From NCBI GenBank assembly GCA_023386585.1, contig JAEWJM010000002.1, positions 1 to 64,000 of the forward strand: a stretch of DNA of 64,000 bases, written 5' to 3'. A program made the position numbers and the translations under genes. Of this stretch, positions 54,865-63,141 are shown piece by piece. The DNA comes from Bacteroidota bacterium (lineage in GTDB: Bacteria; Bacteroidota; Bacteroidia; Flavobacteriales; Flavobacteriaceae). Position 1 is the first letter of the stretch, and the number at the start of each line of letters is the position of its first letter. The notes beneath the pieces were generated by a model. It had not been told where the DNA came from. It ran no database searches and saw only the letters and a list, made by a program, of their open reading frames with translations.

Positions 54865-55440
54865 ATGGCTGAATTAAATACAGGCGGCGGCGAAGGTAAG
54901 AAAGGCAGTAAGAAAGTCAGAAGTAAGAAACTCAATTCTAAAGTTGACCTTACGGCGATGGTGGATCTTGCGTTCTTGCTGATAACCTTCTTCATGCTTA
55001 CCACATCGTTGTCGAAACCACAGTCGATGGATCTCGGGCTTCCTGACAAAGATGAAGATCCAAAGAAGAACAAAGATGTCAAAGTCGATGAAAACCGTAC
55101 CATGACACTTCTTCTTGGCGACAACAACAAACTGATGTTCTACATGGGTATTTTGAATACTCCAATGGCGCCAAAAACCATCGGATACGGCAAGGATGGG
55201 ATCCGCCAGGAACTGCTGAAAAGAAAGAAAGCAGTTCTGGAGTACACCGGTACTAAAGAAAAAGGGCTGATTGCTATCATTAAACCTAGCAAGAAATCCA
55301 ATTACAGAAACCTTGTGGATATTCTCGATGAGATGGCGATTGCCGATGTTCCGACTTATGCAATTGTCGACATCACTCCCGAGGAAGCGAAAATTGTTGA
55401 TGGTGATGCTGCGAGCACGTCGGCAACACCAGCACCTTAA
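54865..55440 (+). CDS. exbD: ExbD/TolR biopolymer transport protein (second)
   Basis: 191 residues. A lysine-rich N-tail precedes the helix LTAMVDLAFLLITFFMLTT with its Asp near 32. The periplasmic part ends with an Ala/Thr/Pro-rich tail. Two distinct ExbD genes in tandem are common in Bacteroidetes, and the pair may form a heteromeric stator with one ExbB. Confidence 0.93.
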   Translation: MAELNTGGGEGKKGSKKVRSKKLNSKVDLTAMVDLAFLLITFFMLTTSLSKPQSMDLGLPDKDEDPKKNKDVKVDENRTMTLLLGDNNKLMFYMGILNTPMAPKTIGYGKDGIRQELLKRKKAVLEYTGTKEKGLIAIIKPSKKSNYRNLVDILDEMAIADVPTYAIVDITPEEAKIVDGDAASTSATPAP

Positions 55441-55451
55441 ATAATACAAAG

Positions 55452-56243
55452 ATGAAATTAGATATATTAGGAAACCGCTGGCTTGACATCGTATTTGAAG
55501 GCCGCAACAAGCTTTACGGAGCTTACCAGTTGCGAAAGCAAAATCCGAAGACAACCCTTCGCGCCTTACTGATTGGTGCGGTTATATTCAGTTTTCTGTT
55601 AAGTCTGCCGATTTTAGCAAACTTTCTTCCCGATAAGTCAGACAATGACGATACGCTGGATAAGAAAATTGTGACGATTAAGCTGCCGCCAAAACAACCT
55701 GAGGTTCCGAAGAATCTTCCACCGCCACCACCGCCACCGCCAAAAGTGGATCAGGTGAAATTCGTAAAGCCTGTGGTTGCGAAAAAGGAGGAAGTAGTTG
55801 AAGAACCGCCGAAGATCAAGGAAATTGTTGAAAAAAAGATAGGTAACGAAACTATCAAAGGCGATCCGGATGCTCCGCTAACCGTTGAGCCCGTCGGAAA
55901 CGGACCTGCAGATGTAGTTGAGGATAACACGATTTACAACACGGCCGGTATTGAAGTAAAGCCTCAGTTTCCTGGTGGAATTGAAGCATTCTATAACTTT
56001 ATCCGCAAGAATTACACTCCGCCGGATGAACCGGGTCTTAAAGGAAACGTGTTTGTTTCTTTCGTAGTTGAAAAAGACGGTTCCCTGACCGATATCAAGG
56101 TATTGCGCGATATTGGTTTTGGAACTAAGGAAGAAGCGATCCGGGTCCTTAAAAAATGCCCGCGCTGGACGCCAGCCGAACAGAACGGTAAACGGGTCCG
56201 ATGCTCTTACCAGCTTCCGATTAAGATCCAGACACCTGAATAA
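55452..56243 (+). CDS. tonB: energy transducer TonB
   Basis: 263 residues. A cytoplasmic N-tail (~1-35), one membrane helix (~37-58, LLIGAVIFSFLLSLPILANF), a proline-rich spacer with eight consecutive Pro near 95, and a C-terminal TonB domain (FPGGIEAFYNFIRKNY ... VLRDIGFGTKEEAIRVLKKCPRWTPAEQNGKRV). It links ExbB/ExbD to outer membrane receptors such as the gene at 21561. Overlaps the next start by one base. Confidence 0.94.
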   Translation: MKLDILGNRWLDIVFEGRNKLYGAYQLRKQNPKTTLRALLIGAVIFSFLLSLPILANFLPDKSDNDDTLDKKIVTIKLPPKQPEVPKNLPPPPPPPPKVDQVKFVKPVVAKKEEVVEEPPKIKEIVEKKIGNETIKGDPDAPLTVEPVGNGPADVVEDNTIYNTAGIEVKPQFPGGIEAFYNFIRKNYTPPDEPGLKGNVFVSFVVEKDGSLTDIKVLRDIGFGTKEEAIRVLKKCPRWTPAEQNGKRVRCSYQLPIKIQTPE

Positions 56244-56479
56244 TGTTGGTTGATTCTGATAATAATAAAATGAAGAAATCGCCTCAAGAGCGGTTTCTTC
56301 TCGTTATAGGGCTGCTGTTTTTCCTGGTGTACCTCTTTTTGGGACTGGCAGTCATTTTCTGGAAAAAGCTTCCTCTGAATATGCCAACGTGGGCGCGGCT
56401 TGCATTCGGAATACTCTTGATCGTATATGCGCTCATCCGTTTCGGGCGATTGATAAAGACGAATCATGATAAAAACTAA
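56243..56479 (+). CDS. small membrane protein in the tonB operon
   Basis: 78 residues with two hydrophobic helices (~20-40 VIGLLFFLVYLFLGLAVIFW and ~52-66 ARLAFGILLIVYALIRFG) joined by a short loop. Starts on the tonB stop (TAATG) and overlaps the following lipoprotein gene by 14 bp. An internal ATG at 56270 (MKKSPQERF) is an alternative start. Not recognised; the position suggests an accessory to the TonB system. Confidence 0.78.
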   Translation: MLVDSDNNKMKKSPQERFLLVIGLLFFLVYLFLGLAVIFWKKLPLNMPTWARLAFGILLIVYALIRFGRLIKTNHDKN

Positions 56480-57368
56480 ATTCGCATTACTGGCTGTATC
56501 AGCAATCCTGCTTGTTTTGTCCTGCAATGAAAGCGGGAAAAACAAATCGGGCCAGACGATTCTTGAAGGCAAGGCAGAAATCTATACCGACGAGTCCTTG
56601 CTCCCGATCGTCGAAGATCAGGTGGCCGTTTTTGAAAGCAGTTACAATGCCGATATTTCAATTGTCCCAAAATCGGAAACGGAAGTTGTTAATGCATTAA
56701 TGAGTGGTATAACAAAGCTGGCGGTTTTGTCCCGTGACCTTTCACAAGCGGAAATTTCGCATTTCACTGACAACAAAATCATCCCGAGGCGTACGCGATT
56801 CGCGACAGATGCAGTCATCTTTATAAAAAATAAGGGCAATAACGACACGTTGATCGCGTTAAGAGATGTGATCGATTTCTGGAAAGGGAAATCTGTTGCC
56901 GGAATCAAAGGATTGGTATTCGATAATTTAAATTCCGGAACTGTTCGTTACCTGGACAGCCTTGCCGGCGGAACTGGGATTCCTTCCAAAGGGATATTTT
57001 CCTTCCGCAATAACGGAGATGCGATCAAATATATCTCTGCAAACAGAGACATGATCGGTGTTGTGGGGCTTAATTGGATCAACCAGCCCTCTGCAAGTAC
57101 CGACCTTTCCAATATCAATGTTCTGAGTGTAAAGGAGGTTGATGGGCAAAACTATATTTATCCATCACAAAACAATCTTGCAGAACGCAAATACCCGTTG
57201 GCACGCGATTTGTTTGTCGTCGATTGTCAAGGCTTTTCAGGCCTCGGAATGGGCTTCGCCTCCTTTATTGCCGGAGAACGCGGCCAACGAATAATATTAA
57301 AATCAGGACTACTTCCAGTAAGGATTCCGGGAAGAAAAATTGTCATCAGGAATCAAATCAATAAATAA
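56466..57368 (+). CDS. PstS-like phosphate-type substrate-binding lipoprotein
   Basis: 300 residues with a lipobox (LVLSC, Cys at ~20). The body has the two-lobed periplasmic binding fold of the PstS/PBP-like family: GKAEIYTDESLLPIVEDQVAVFE, KLAVLSRDLSQAEI, NSGTVRYLDSLAG, and a C-terminal GFASFIAGERGQRIILKSGLLPV that is typical of phosphate-binding proteins. No pst permease genes follow, so it is unlikely to be an ordinary phosphate importer subunit. Confidence 0.88.
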   Translation: MIKTKFALLAVSAILLVLSCNESGKNKSGQTILEGKAEIYTDESLLPIVEDQVAVFESSYNADISIVPKSETEVVNALMSGITKLAVLSRDLSQAEISHFTDNKIIPRRTRFATDAVIFIKNKGNNDTLIALRDVIDFWKGKSVAGIKGLVFDNLNSGTVRYLDSLAGGTGIPSKGIFSFRNNGDAIKYISANRDMIGVVGLNWINQPSASTDLSNINVLSVKEVDGQNYIYPSQNNLAERKYPLARDLFVVDCQGFSGLGMGFASFIAGERGQRIILKSGLLPVRIPGRKIVIRNQINK

Positions 57369-57379
57369 ATCTTATTAAA

Positions 57380-59044
57380 ATGAAGAGACTTAGCATACTC
57401 AGCGTCGCACTTTTGACCACTTTGTTCTGTCATGCACAGGATGTAGAACAGGCAAAGAAAGCGATCGACGCCGAACAATATGAAAAAGCAAAAGGTATGT
57501 TGAAATCGGCTATCAGCGCCAAACCGTCAAATGGACGTGCCGCGTTTTTGCTTGGCAACGTTTACCTTAAGCAAGACCTTCCGGATTCAGCAAAAATTTA
57601 CTTCCAGAAAGGAATCGCCGCATCCGAAGGTGCAAAACTGAATTATATCGGCTTGGGCCAGATAGATCTTGATAACGGAAATACTGCTTCAGCGCAATCC
57701 AATTTCGCAATGGCGACGAAAGACGTGAGGAAGAAAGATACCGAAGAACTTGTGTATGTTGCCCAGGCATACATGAACAGCGACAAACCCGATTATAAAA
57801 CCGCCATCTCATTCCTTAACCGCGCCAAGGCGGCCAATCCGAACGATGCGCAAGTACAGCTTGCATTGGGCGACGCTTATTACGGTGACAAAAACCAGAA
57901 TGAAGCGTATGTGGCCTACCGTAATGCCTTTACTGCCGATCCGTCACTGATCAGGGCAAAAATGCAGCAAGGTGTTCTGCTGAAAGGAGCGCGATCATTT
58001 CCGGAAGCGGTAAAAGCATTCGATAATGTAATTGCGGCAAATCCCAATTACGGGCCGGTTTACCGTGAATTAGCGGAAACGTACTATTTGTGGGGAAATA
58101 ATGAACCTCGCAAATACAACGAATATATCCAGAAGGCTTTGGGTTACTATGAAAAGTATATGAGCATGACTGATTATAGCCTGGCGTCGAGAATGCGCCA
58201 TGCTGATTTCCTGATTCTTGCCAAAGATTACAAAGCATTGGAGGCAGAAGCGAATAAGATGAAGGAAATTGACAAGGTGAATCCAAGAATCTTACGTTAC
58301 CTGGGTTATTCGGCATATGAAAATGGAAACGTTGATGTCGCAATTAAATCAATCCAGGATTTTATAACAAATCCGTCGAATAAAGTTATTGCACGCGATT
58401 ACTTGTACCTTGGACTTGCGAAAATCAAGAAGGCAAGTGCCACAGCAGATCAACTTGATCAGGCGATGTTCGATGCTGGCTTGGCAGATGTCCGCAGATC
58501 GGTTGAGATGGAAATCACGATGACAAACGACCTATCGGATATCGGCAAGAATTTCTTCACCCAGAAGATGTACCGCGAAGCAGCAGCAATTTTTGGTATC
58601 GCAATGACAAATCCGAATTCGAAAACATATAACGATGATATTTTGTATTACGCGATCGCTGTGCATACAGTCAACAGAAATCTGGAAGCTGCAAAACGCG
58701 ACATGGCTTCGCTTCAGAAGGCAGATGAAGGATTGCAGTCGATCATTGCGAAATACCCGAATTACAACGACGCCTATTATTACAGGGCACGGATCAACAG
58801 CCTACTCGAAAAAGGTGATGTAATGGTGCAATCCTATGAAGAATATATCAAAGGACTTACCGCTGCGGGTGCTGAAGAACTCGCGAAGCCGTCCAATAAA
58901 ACAAAGCTTGTGGAGGCGTATAATACCGCCGCCGCAAACTATGCTACGACAGATAAGGCTAAGGCATTGGAATATTTCAACAAAACGCTGGCGCTCGATC
59001 CCGCAAATGAATATGCAGCGAGTTCGATAAAAGCATTAAAATAA
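57380..59044 (+). CDS. secreted tetratricopeptide repeat protein
   Basis: 554 residues with signal peptide (ends CHAQ). Multiple TPR-like helix pairs are visible: residues ~22-130 (KAIDAEQYEKAKGMLKSAI, GRAAFLLGNVYLKQDLPDSAK), ~150-240 (AQVQLALGDAYYGDKNQNEAYVAYRN), and a last one near 530 (AKALEYFNKTLALDP). It closes the exbB-tonB run and is probably periplasmic; it may scaffold components there, but that is inference. A terminator follows at once. Confidence 0.9.
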   Translation: MKRLSILSVALLTTLFCHAQDVEQAKKAIDAEQYEKAKGMLKSAISAKPSNGRAAFLLGNVYLKQDLPDSAKIYFQKGIAASEGAKLNYIGLGQIDLDNGNTASAQSNFAMATKDVRKKDTEELVYVAQAYMNSDKPDYKTAISFLNRAKAANPNDAQVQLALGDAYYGDKNQNEAYVAYRNAFTADPSLIRAKMQQGVLLKGARSFPEAVKAFDNVIAANPNYGPVYRELAETYYLWGNNEPRKYNEYIQKALGYYEKYMSMTDYSLASRMRHADFLILAKDYKALEAEANKMKEIDKVNPRILRYLGYSAYENGNVDVAIKSIQDFITNPSNKVIARDYLYLGLAKIKKASATADQLDQAMFDAGLADVRRSVEMEITMTNDLSDIGKNFFTQKMYREAAAIFGIAMTNPNSKTYNDDILYYAIAVHTVNRNLEAAKRDMASLQKADEGLQSIIAKYPNYNDAYYYRARINSLLEKGDVMVQSYEEYIKGLTAAGAEELAKPSNKTKLVEAYNTAAANYATTDKAKALEYFNKTLALDPANEYAASSIKALK

Positions 59045-59053
59045 GACCTACAG

Positions 59054-59080
59054 AAAACCGGCGATTGAGCCGGTTTTTTT
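59054..59080 (+). terminator. terminator of the tonB run
   Basis: ACCGGC / GCCGGT stem with GATTGA loop, flanked by AAA and seven T. Confidence 0.85.
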
Positions 59081-59107
59081 ATGCGTTATTTCTGCCGATT
59101 CTATGCG

Positions 59108-59115
59108 TATCTTTG
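59108..59115 (+). promoter_or_regulatory. TATCTTTG -7 element for queE
   Basis: Exact TAnnTTTG, 20 bp before the queE ATG at 59135 and just after the preceding terminator. No TTG at the -33 position. Confidence 0.55.
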
Positions 59116-59134
59116 TACCCTTTATTTTTTTATT

Positions 59135-59761
59135 ATGAATGAAATGCAAACAGCGGTGGTTCAGGGAACAATGCTTCCGCTGATGGAGGAATTTTATACG
59201 ATCCAGGGCGAAGGTTTCCATACCGGGACGGCGGCCTATTTTATTCGGGTCGGCGGATGCGATGTCGGCTGCCATTGGTGCGATGTCAAAGAAAGTTGGA
59301 ATGCCGATCTTCATCCGCCCACTTCCATTTCAACTATTGTTCAAAACGCTAAGGCGCATTGCGACACGATTGTGATTACCGGAGGTGAACCACTTACCTG
59401 GGATATGCTGCCGCTCACTTCAGCGCTGCGCAGCGAAGGAATGAGAACGCACATGGAAACATCAGGCGCTTATGAACTTTCGGGCGAATGGGATTGGATC
59501 TGCCTGAGTCCGAAGAAAAACAGGTTGCCAACAAAAAGTGTTTGCGACAATGCTGATGAGCTCAAAATGATTATCTATAATAGGCACGATTTTATCTTTG
59601 CCGAAGAGCAGGCAGCGAAGGTAAATGCAAACTGCAAGCTTTTCCTGCAGCCCGAATGGAGCAAGCGCGATGAAATGACGCCACTGATCGTGGACTATGT
59701 AATGAAGCATCCAAAATGGCGGGTTTCATTGCAAACGCATAAGTATCTTGACATCCCATAG
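59135..59761 (+). CDS. queE: 7-carboxy-7-deazaguanine synthase
   Basis: 208 residues from the ATG at 59135. Radical SAM enzyme forming the 7-deazapurine core of queuosine. The iron-sulfur motif is C42-x3-C46-x2-C49 (GGCDVGCHWCDVK); FYTIQGEGFHTG binds substrate; TGGEPL is the SAM-binding GGE motif. The length suits the compact bacterial QueE type. A promoter element lies at 59108. Confidence 0.95.
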   Translation: MNEMQTAVVQGTMLPLMEEFYTIQGEGFHTGTAAYFIRVGGCDVGCHWCDVKESWNADLHPPTSISTIVQNAKAHCDTIVITGGEPLTWDMLPLTSALRSEGMRTHMETSGAYELSGEWDWICLSPKKNRLPTKSVCDNADELKMIIYNRHDFIFAEEQAAKVNANCKLFLQPEWSKRDEMTPLIVDYVMKHPKWRVSLQTHKYLDIP

Positions 59762-59861
59762 ATGTTCGTGGAATTTAATTTTGATGGACTTTCAGAGAAA
59801 ATCTAAATTTAGCACTACAGTTAAATCCAAATTTTTAAATTAGCATCCTAAAATTAATAAA

Positions 59862-60266
59862 ATGAAAAAACTTATTCTATCGTTAGCGCTTCTTTTTATT
59901 GCCCAATTGGGAATGGCACAGGATGACGCTTTTAAAAAAGATGTCCTGAAGGTAATTGAAATGAGCGGTTCAGGGTCGCAAATGAAGCTTGCAAAAGATC
60001 AGATACTGAAAATGATCCCGCAGGAAAAGCAGGCTGCGTTCCTTGTTGAATTCGACGCAACGCTTCCGTCGTTCTACGATAAGATCGCCCAAGTGTATAT
60101 GGAAACTTACACCAAAGAAGACATCAAGGCGATGATCGCATTTTATGAAACGCCGGTTGGAAAGAAAATGACAGCCAAATCAAGCGAGATTGCTGAAAAG
60201 TCACAAAAGGCCGCACAGGAATGGGGGCAGGGGCTACAAGGCATGATGATGAAATACATGCAGTAA
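59862..60266 (+). CDS. DUF2059 domain secreted protein
   Basis: 134 residues, signal peptide ending GMAQ. The rest is helical and matches DUF2059: VYMETYTKEDIKAMIAFYETPVGKKM is the diagnostic core. The function is unknown. A strong terminator follows 11 bp after the stop. Confidence 0.9.
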   Translation: MKKLILSLALLFIAQLGMAQDDAFKKDVLKVIEMSGSGSQMKLAKDQILKMIPQEKQAAFLVEFDATLPSFYDKIAQVYMETYTKEDIKAMIAFYETPVGKKMTAKSSEIAEKSQKAAQEWGQGLQGMMMKYMQ

Positions 60267-60277
60267 CAAATTATTTG

Positions 60278-60301
60278 ACCCGGCTTTTTGCCGGGTTTTT
60301 T
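60278..60301 (+). terminator. terminator after the DUF2059 gene
   Basis: Seven-base stem ACCCGGC / GCCGGGT with TTTTT loop and a T-run. It ends three bases before the next ATG. Confidence 0.88.
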
Positions 60302-60303
60302 AT

Positions 60304-61470
60304 ATGAAACATTTTTTCCTGCTCGACCCGCAAATTACCTATCTCAATCATGGTTCGTTCGGCGCGTGTGCGAAACCAATTTTTGAAGATTATCAGAGAT
60401 GGCAACTTGAACTCGAACGCGAACCTGTACAATTCATCACGAGTAATTCGCTTCGATACCTTCAGAAGTCAAAAGAGGCATTGGCAAAGTACATCAATTG
60501 CGACGCCGATGATTTTTATTTCACGCCAAATCCAACGCACGCAATCAATACGATCATGCGCAGCATCGGTCTGGAAAAGGACGATGAAATATTGGCGACA
60601 AATCAGGAATATGGGGCGATGGATCGAACGTGGAAGTTTTATGAGCGGATGTCAGGCGTGAAATATGTTCGGTCCGAAATACGCCTTCCGGTGGTGTCAA
60701 AAGAACAAATCATAAACGACTTTTGGAAAGGGCTTACTCCGAAAACGAAGGCAATTTTCATCAATCAGATGTCAAGCGCGACCGCGTTGCTGTTCCCCGT
60801 TAAGGAAATATGCGATAAGGCAAGAGAGGTCGGATTATTTACGATTGTCGATGGCGCGCACATTCCGGGACATTTGTCGTTGAACATTACATCGCTCAAC
60901 GCCGACTTCTATACCGGCACGCTTCATAAATGGATGATGACGCCCAAGGGAAGCTCGTTCCTATATGTTCGAAAGGAACTTCAAAATCGGATTAATCCGT
61001 TGGTCGTGAGTTGGGGCTATGACAATGCAATGCCAGGAAGCAATCGGTTTCTTGATTACCACGAGCAACAGGGAACCCGGGATATCTCGACATTCCTGAC
61101 CGCTCCGGCTGCTTTGAAGTTCATGAATGAGAATAATTGGACCGATGTAGCGGCAAGCTGTCGCGACCTGGTGCTGAAAAACTACAAACGGTTTTGTGAT
61201 CTGGTGGGCACTGTTCCTGTTTGCCCTGTTACCGAAGAATTCCTCGGGCAGATGTGCAGCATTCCGATCAACACCGATCAGCCGGCCGCACTTAAAGAGT
61301 TGCTGTTTGACAAATACAAAATCGAAGTTCCGGTCATGCATTTGAATGGACAGAACTACCTGCGTTTTTCCGTGCAAGCCTATAATTCACAGGAAGATCT
61401 CGATATTTTGTATTCTGCGATTAAAGACATTCTTCAAACGACTTCGCTGATCAATGTTCACCCGCTCTAG
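60304..61470 (+). CDS. class V aminotransferase-fold PLP enzyme
   Basis: 388 residues, resembling isopenicillin-N epimerase-like or cysteine-desulfurase-like enzymes. YLNHGSFGACAKPIFEDYQRW near the start, HAINTIMRSIGLEKDDEIL, VDGAHIPGHLSLNI (PLP-interacting Asp), and YTGTLHKWMMTPKGSSFLYV, in which the Lys of HKW is the Schiff-base residue. The reaction is not determined by sequence. Its start codon is only 3 bp past a terminator, so its transcription source is unclear. Confidence 0.88.
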   Translation: MKHFFLLDPQITYLNHGSFGACAKPIFEDYQRWQLELEREPVQFITSNSLRYLQKSKEALAKYINCDADDFYFTPNPTHAINTIMRSIGLEKDDEILATNQEYGAMDRTWKFYERMSGVKYVRSEIRLPVVSKEQIINDFWKGLTPKTKAIFINQMSSATALLFPVKEICDKAREVGLFTIVDGAHIPGHLSLNITSLNADFYTGTLHKWMMTPKGSSFLYVRKELQNRINPLVVSWGYDNAMPGSNRFLDYHEQQGTRDISTFLTAPAALKFMNENNWTDVAASCRDLVLKNYKRFCDLVGTVPVCPVTEEFLGQMCSIPINTDQPAALKELLFDKYKIEVPVMHLNGQNYLRFSVQAYNSQEDLDILYSAIKDILQTTSLINVHPL

Positions 61471-61531
61471 CCCGGATCGCAGCGGCATCCTTGCCGCGAG
61501 GCAAGATACAGCGCAGAGCCGGAACAGCTTC
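61468..61531 (-). repeat. dispersed hairpin element, copy D
   Basis: Inverted copy: plus strand TAGCCCGGATCGCAGCGGCATC, CTTGCC-GCGA-GGCAAG hairpin, ATACAGCGCAGAGCCGGAACAG. The shortest and most compact copy, located between convergent aminotransferase and methyltransferase genes. Confidence 0.8.
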
Positions 61532-61537
61532 AAAAAA

Positions 61538-62239
61538 TCAAACGGTCAATCGCGCCAGGTAGTCGAAATGCGAGCCTGCTTGTAAAAGTTCACTTTGAAA
61601 GCCATTGGCTAATGCAGCGTTTTGAAGCGTTTGAAAATCGACGTAAAGCCATTCGAACGGATTTTCCTTTTCGTTTTTGTAGGTGACATAAAAAATCACG
61701 TTGCCATAGTAGCCGTTGGCGGGAATCCATTTGCCGCCGTCTTCATCATCGTCGAACATGTAAATGATATCAGAGCTGTCGAGCAAAACCTGGCCACCCG
61801 GATTAAGGAGCGATTTTAGCTTTTGCAGGAAATTGCCCAGATTATCAAGTTTTCCGCACATTCCGGCCCCGTTCATCAACAGCAATATCGTATCAAATTT
61901 CTCGTTTTCAAGTTGCATTATATCAGCTAGGTGCGCTTTTTTGATGCCTCGCAGGCGGCATGCTTCAATGGCATTGGGCGAAATATCGATTGCTGTCACA
62001 TCGAAACCTTTTGCCTGAAGGTATAGGCTATGACTTCCCGCTCCGCAACCTGCGTCGAGTACGCGCCCTCGCGATTCCTGTAGCGCACGTTGTTCGAGCG
62101 CCGGCATTTGATCAAATGGCCTGAAAAGATAAGCGACACTCATTTCATCAGCTTCTGAAATCGAGGTTTCGGTAATCAGGTCTTCGGGTGAATTTTGGGT
62201 AGCGTAATCGAGGATGGCTTTGCCAAACAGGTCTTTCAT
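61538..62239 (-). CDS. class I SAM-dependent methyltransferase
   Basis: 233 residues from the ATG at 62239. Rossmann-type fold with motif I VLDAGCGAGSHSLYLQ, acidic loop VTAIDISPNAIEACR, and FDTILLLMNGAGMCG as motif IV region. The target is unknown. The start lies 27 bp from the divergent Cys-cluster gene, so the two promoters must overlap or read into each other's genes. Confidence 0.9.
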   Translation of the reverse strand: MKDLFGKAILDYATQNSPEDLITETSISEADEMSVAYLFRPFDQMPALEQRALQESRGRVLDAGCGAGSHSLYLQAKGFDVTAIDISPNAIEACRLRGIKKAHLADIMQLENEKFDTILLLMNGAGMCGKLDNLGNFLQKLKSLLNPGGQVLLDSSDIIYMFDDDEDGGKWIPANGYYGNVIFYVTYKNEKENPFEWLYVDFQTLQNAALANGFQSELLQAGSHFDYLARLTV

Positions 62240-62253
62240 ATCAATTTTAAACT

Positions 62254-62261
62254 TAATTTTG
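62254..62261 (+). promoter_or_regulatory. TAATTTTG -7 element immediately before the YkgJ-type gene
   Basis: Exact TAnnTTTG ending five bases before the ATG at 62267, so the transcript would be nearly leaderless. Located inside the 27-bp divergent gap. Confidence 0.5.
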
Positions 62262-62266
62262 CGGCG

Positions 62267-62761
62267 ATGAGTGAAGATGTCAGTCAATTACCGGCACAGG
62301 CTAAAGATAAGCAAACCGAAAACAGGAAGTATTTCGAGAAGCTAAAAAAGAAAACGCCAAAAAATCTGGATTACGTGATGCAGGAACTGCACGACAACGA
62401 GTTCAGGAAAACCGACTGCCTTACTTGTGCCAATTGCTGCAAAACGACCGGGCCATTATTTACTTCAGCCGACATCGACCGGATCGCGAAGCACCTTAAG
62501 ATGAAGCCACAGCAATTCGAGGCGAAATATTTAAGGATAGATGAAGACCGCGACCACGTACTGCAGGAATTGCCTTGCCACTTTCTTGATTCGGAAAACT
62601 ATTGTATGATTTATGAGGTACGGCCAAAGGCATGTAAAGAATTTCCGCATACCGACAGAAAAAAATTCCATCAAATAGCGGAAATCACTTTAAAAAATAT
62701 ACCGGTTTGCCCGGCAACTTATCGAATTGTAGAGGAAATGAAAAAGCGGCTGCCTCTTTAA
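62267..62761 (+). CDS. YkgJ family cysteine cluster protein
   Basis: 164 residues from the ATG at 62267; the longer open frame overlaps the divergent methyltransferase. The cluster reads CLTCANCCKTTGP, then CHFLDSENYCMIYEVRPKACKEFP and a final CPAT, the pattern of UPF0153/YkgJ proteins thought to bind a metal (zinc or iron-sulfur). Biological role unknown. Converges with a small gene on the other strand, overlapping by 4 bp. Confidence 0.92.
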   Translation: MSEDVSQLPAQAKDKQTENRKYFEKLKKKTPKNLDYVMQELHDNEFRKTDCLTCANCCKTTGPLFTSADIDRIAKHLKMKPQQFEAKYLRIDEDRDHVLQELPCHFLDSENYCMIYEVRPKACKEFPHTDRKKFHQIAEITLKNIPVCPATYRIVEEMKKRLPL

Positions 62762-62988
62762 ACGAACATATGGTGTTGTTCTTCACCATTGTGTTTGATG
62801 CCGTTTTTTTGGCCATTTGTAACCTCTGCGAGCGAATTGATTGCCTGGTCAATATAATGAAGGATTTTTTCGAGCCACACTTTGGCTTGTTTGAGATATT
62901 CGATTCCCATGTCGAAATAGTTGTTGATCATCTCAAAAAAATCGTGGAGCCTGTCCATATAACGCAAAAGGGTTTCTGCAGCTTTCAT
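62758..62988 (-). CDS. small helical hypothetical protein
   Basis: 76 residues, nearly all helical with amphipathic spacing (ETLLRYMDRLHDFFEMINNYFD, YLKQAKVWLEKILHYIDQAIN). The minus-strand start is preceded by AAAAAGAT and an AT-rich leader, with a TTG (63040) and TATATTAG weak promoter-like match upstream. It uses the whole gap between ykgJ and the thioredoxin gene. Probably real, but no family is recognised. Confidence 0.6.
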   Translation of the reverse strand: MKAAETLLRYMDRLHDFFEMINNYFDMGIEYLKQAKVWLEKILHYIDQAINSLAEVTNGQKNGIKHNGEEQHHMFV

Positions 62989-63141
62989 ATCTTTTTATTA
63001 TTTAAATTGAGTTTCACTAATATAAGGATTGTACGCCAAAAGCTTACGGCGGCGATTGCTAAATTTTTCTTATAATTTAGGGGTTTTCCTTACTAAAGGT
63101 CGCATTGTAATTTTTAAATTTGGTTTCAAATCCCTTTGAAA

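Noticed and set aside
56466..57368. Phosphate ABC importer operon
   Set aside because: Only a PstS-like lipoprotein is present; no PstC, PstA, PstB or PhoU genes follow.
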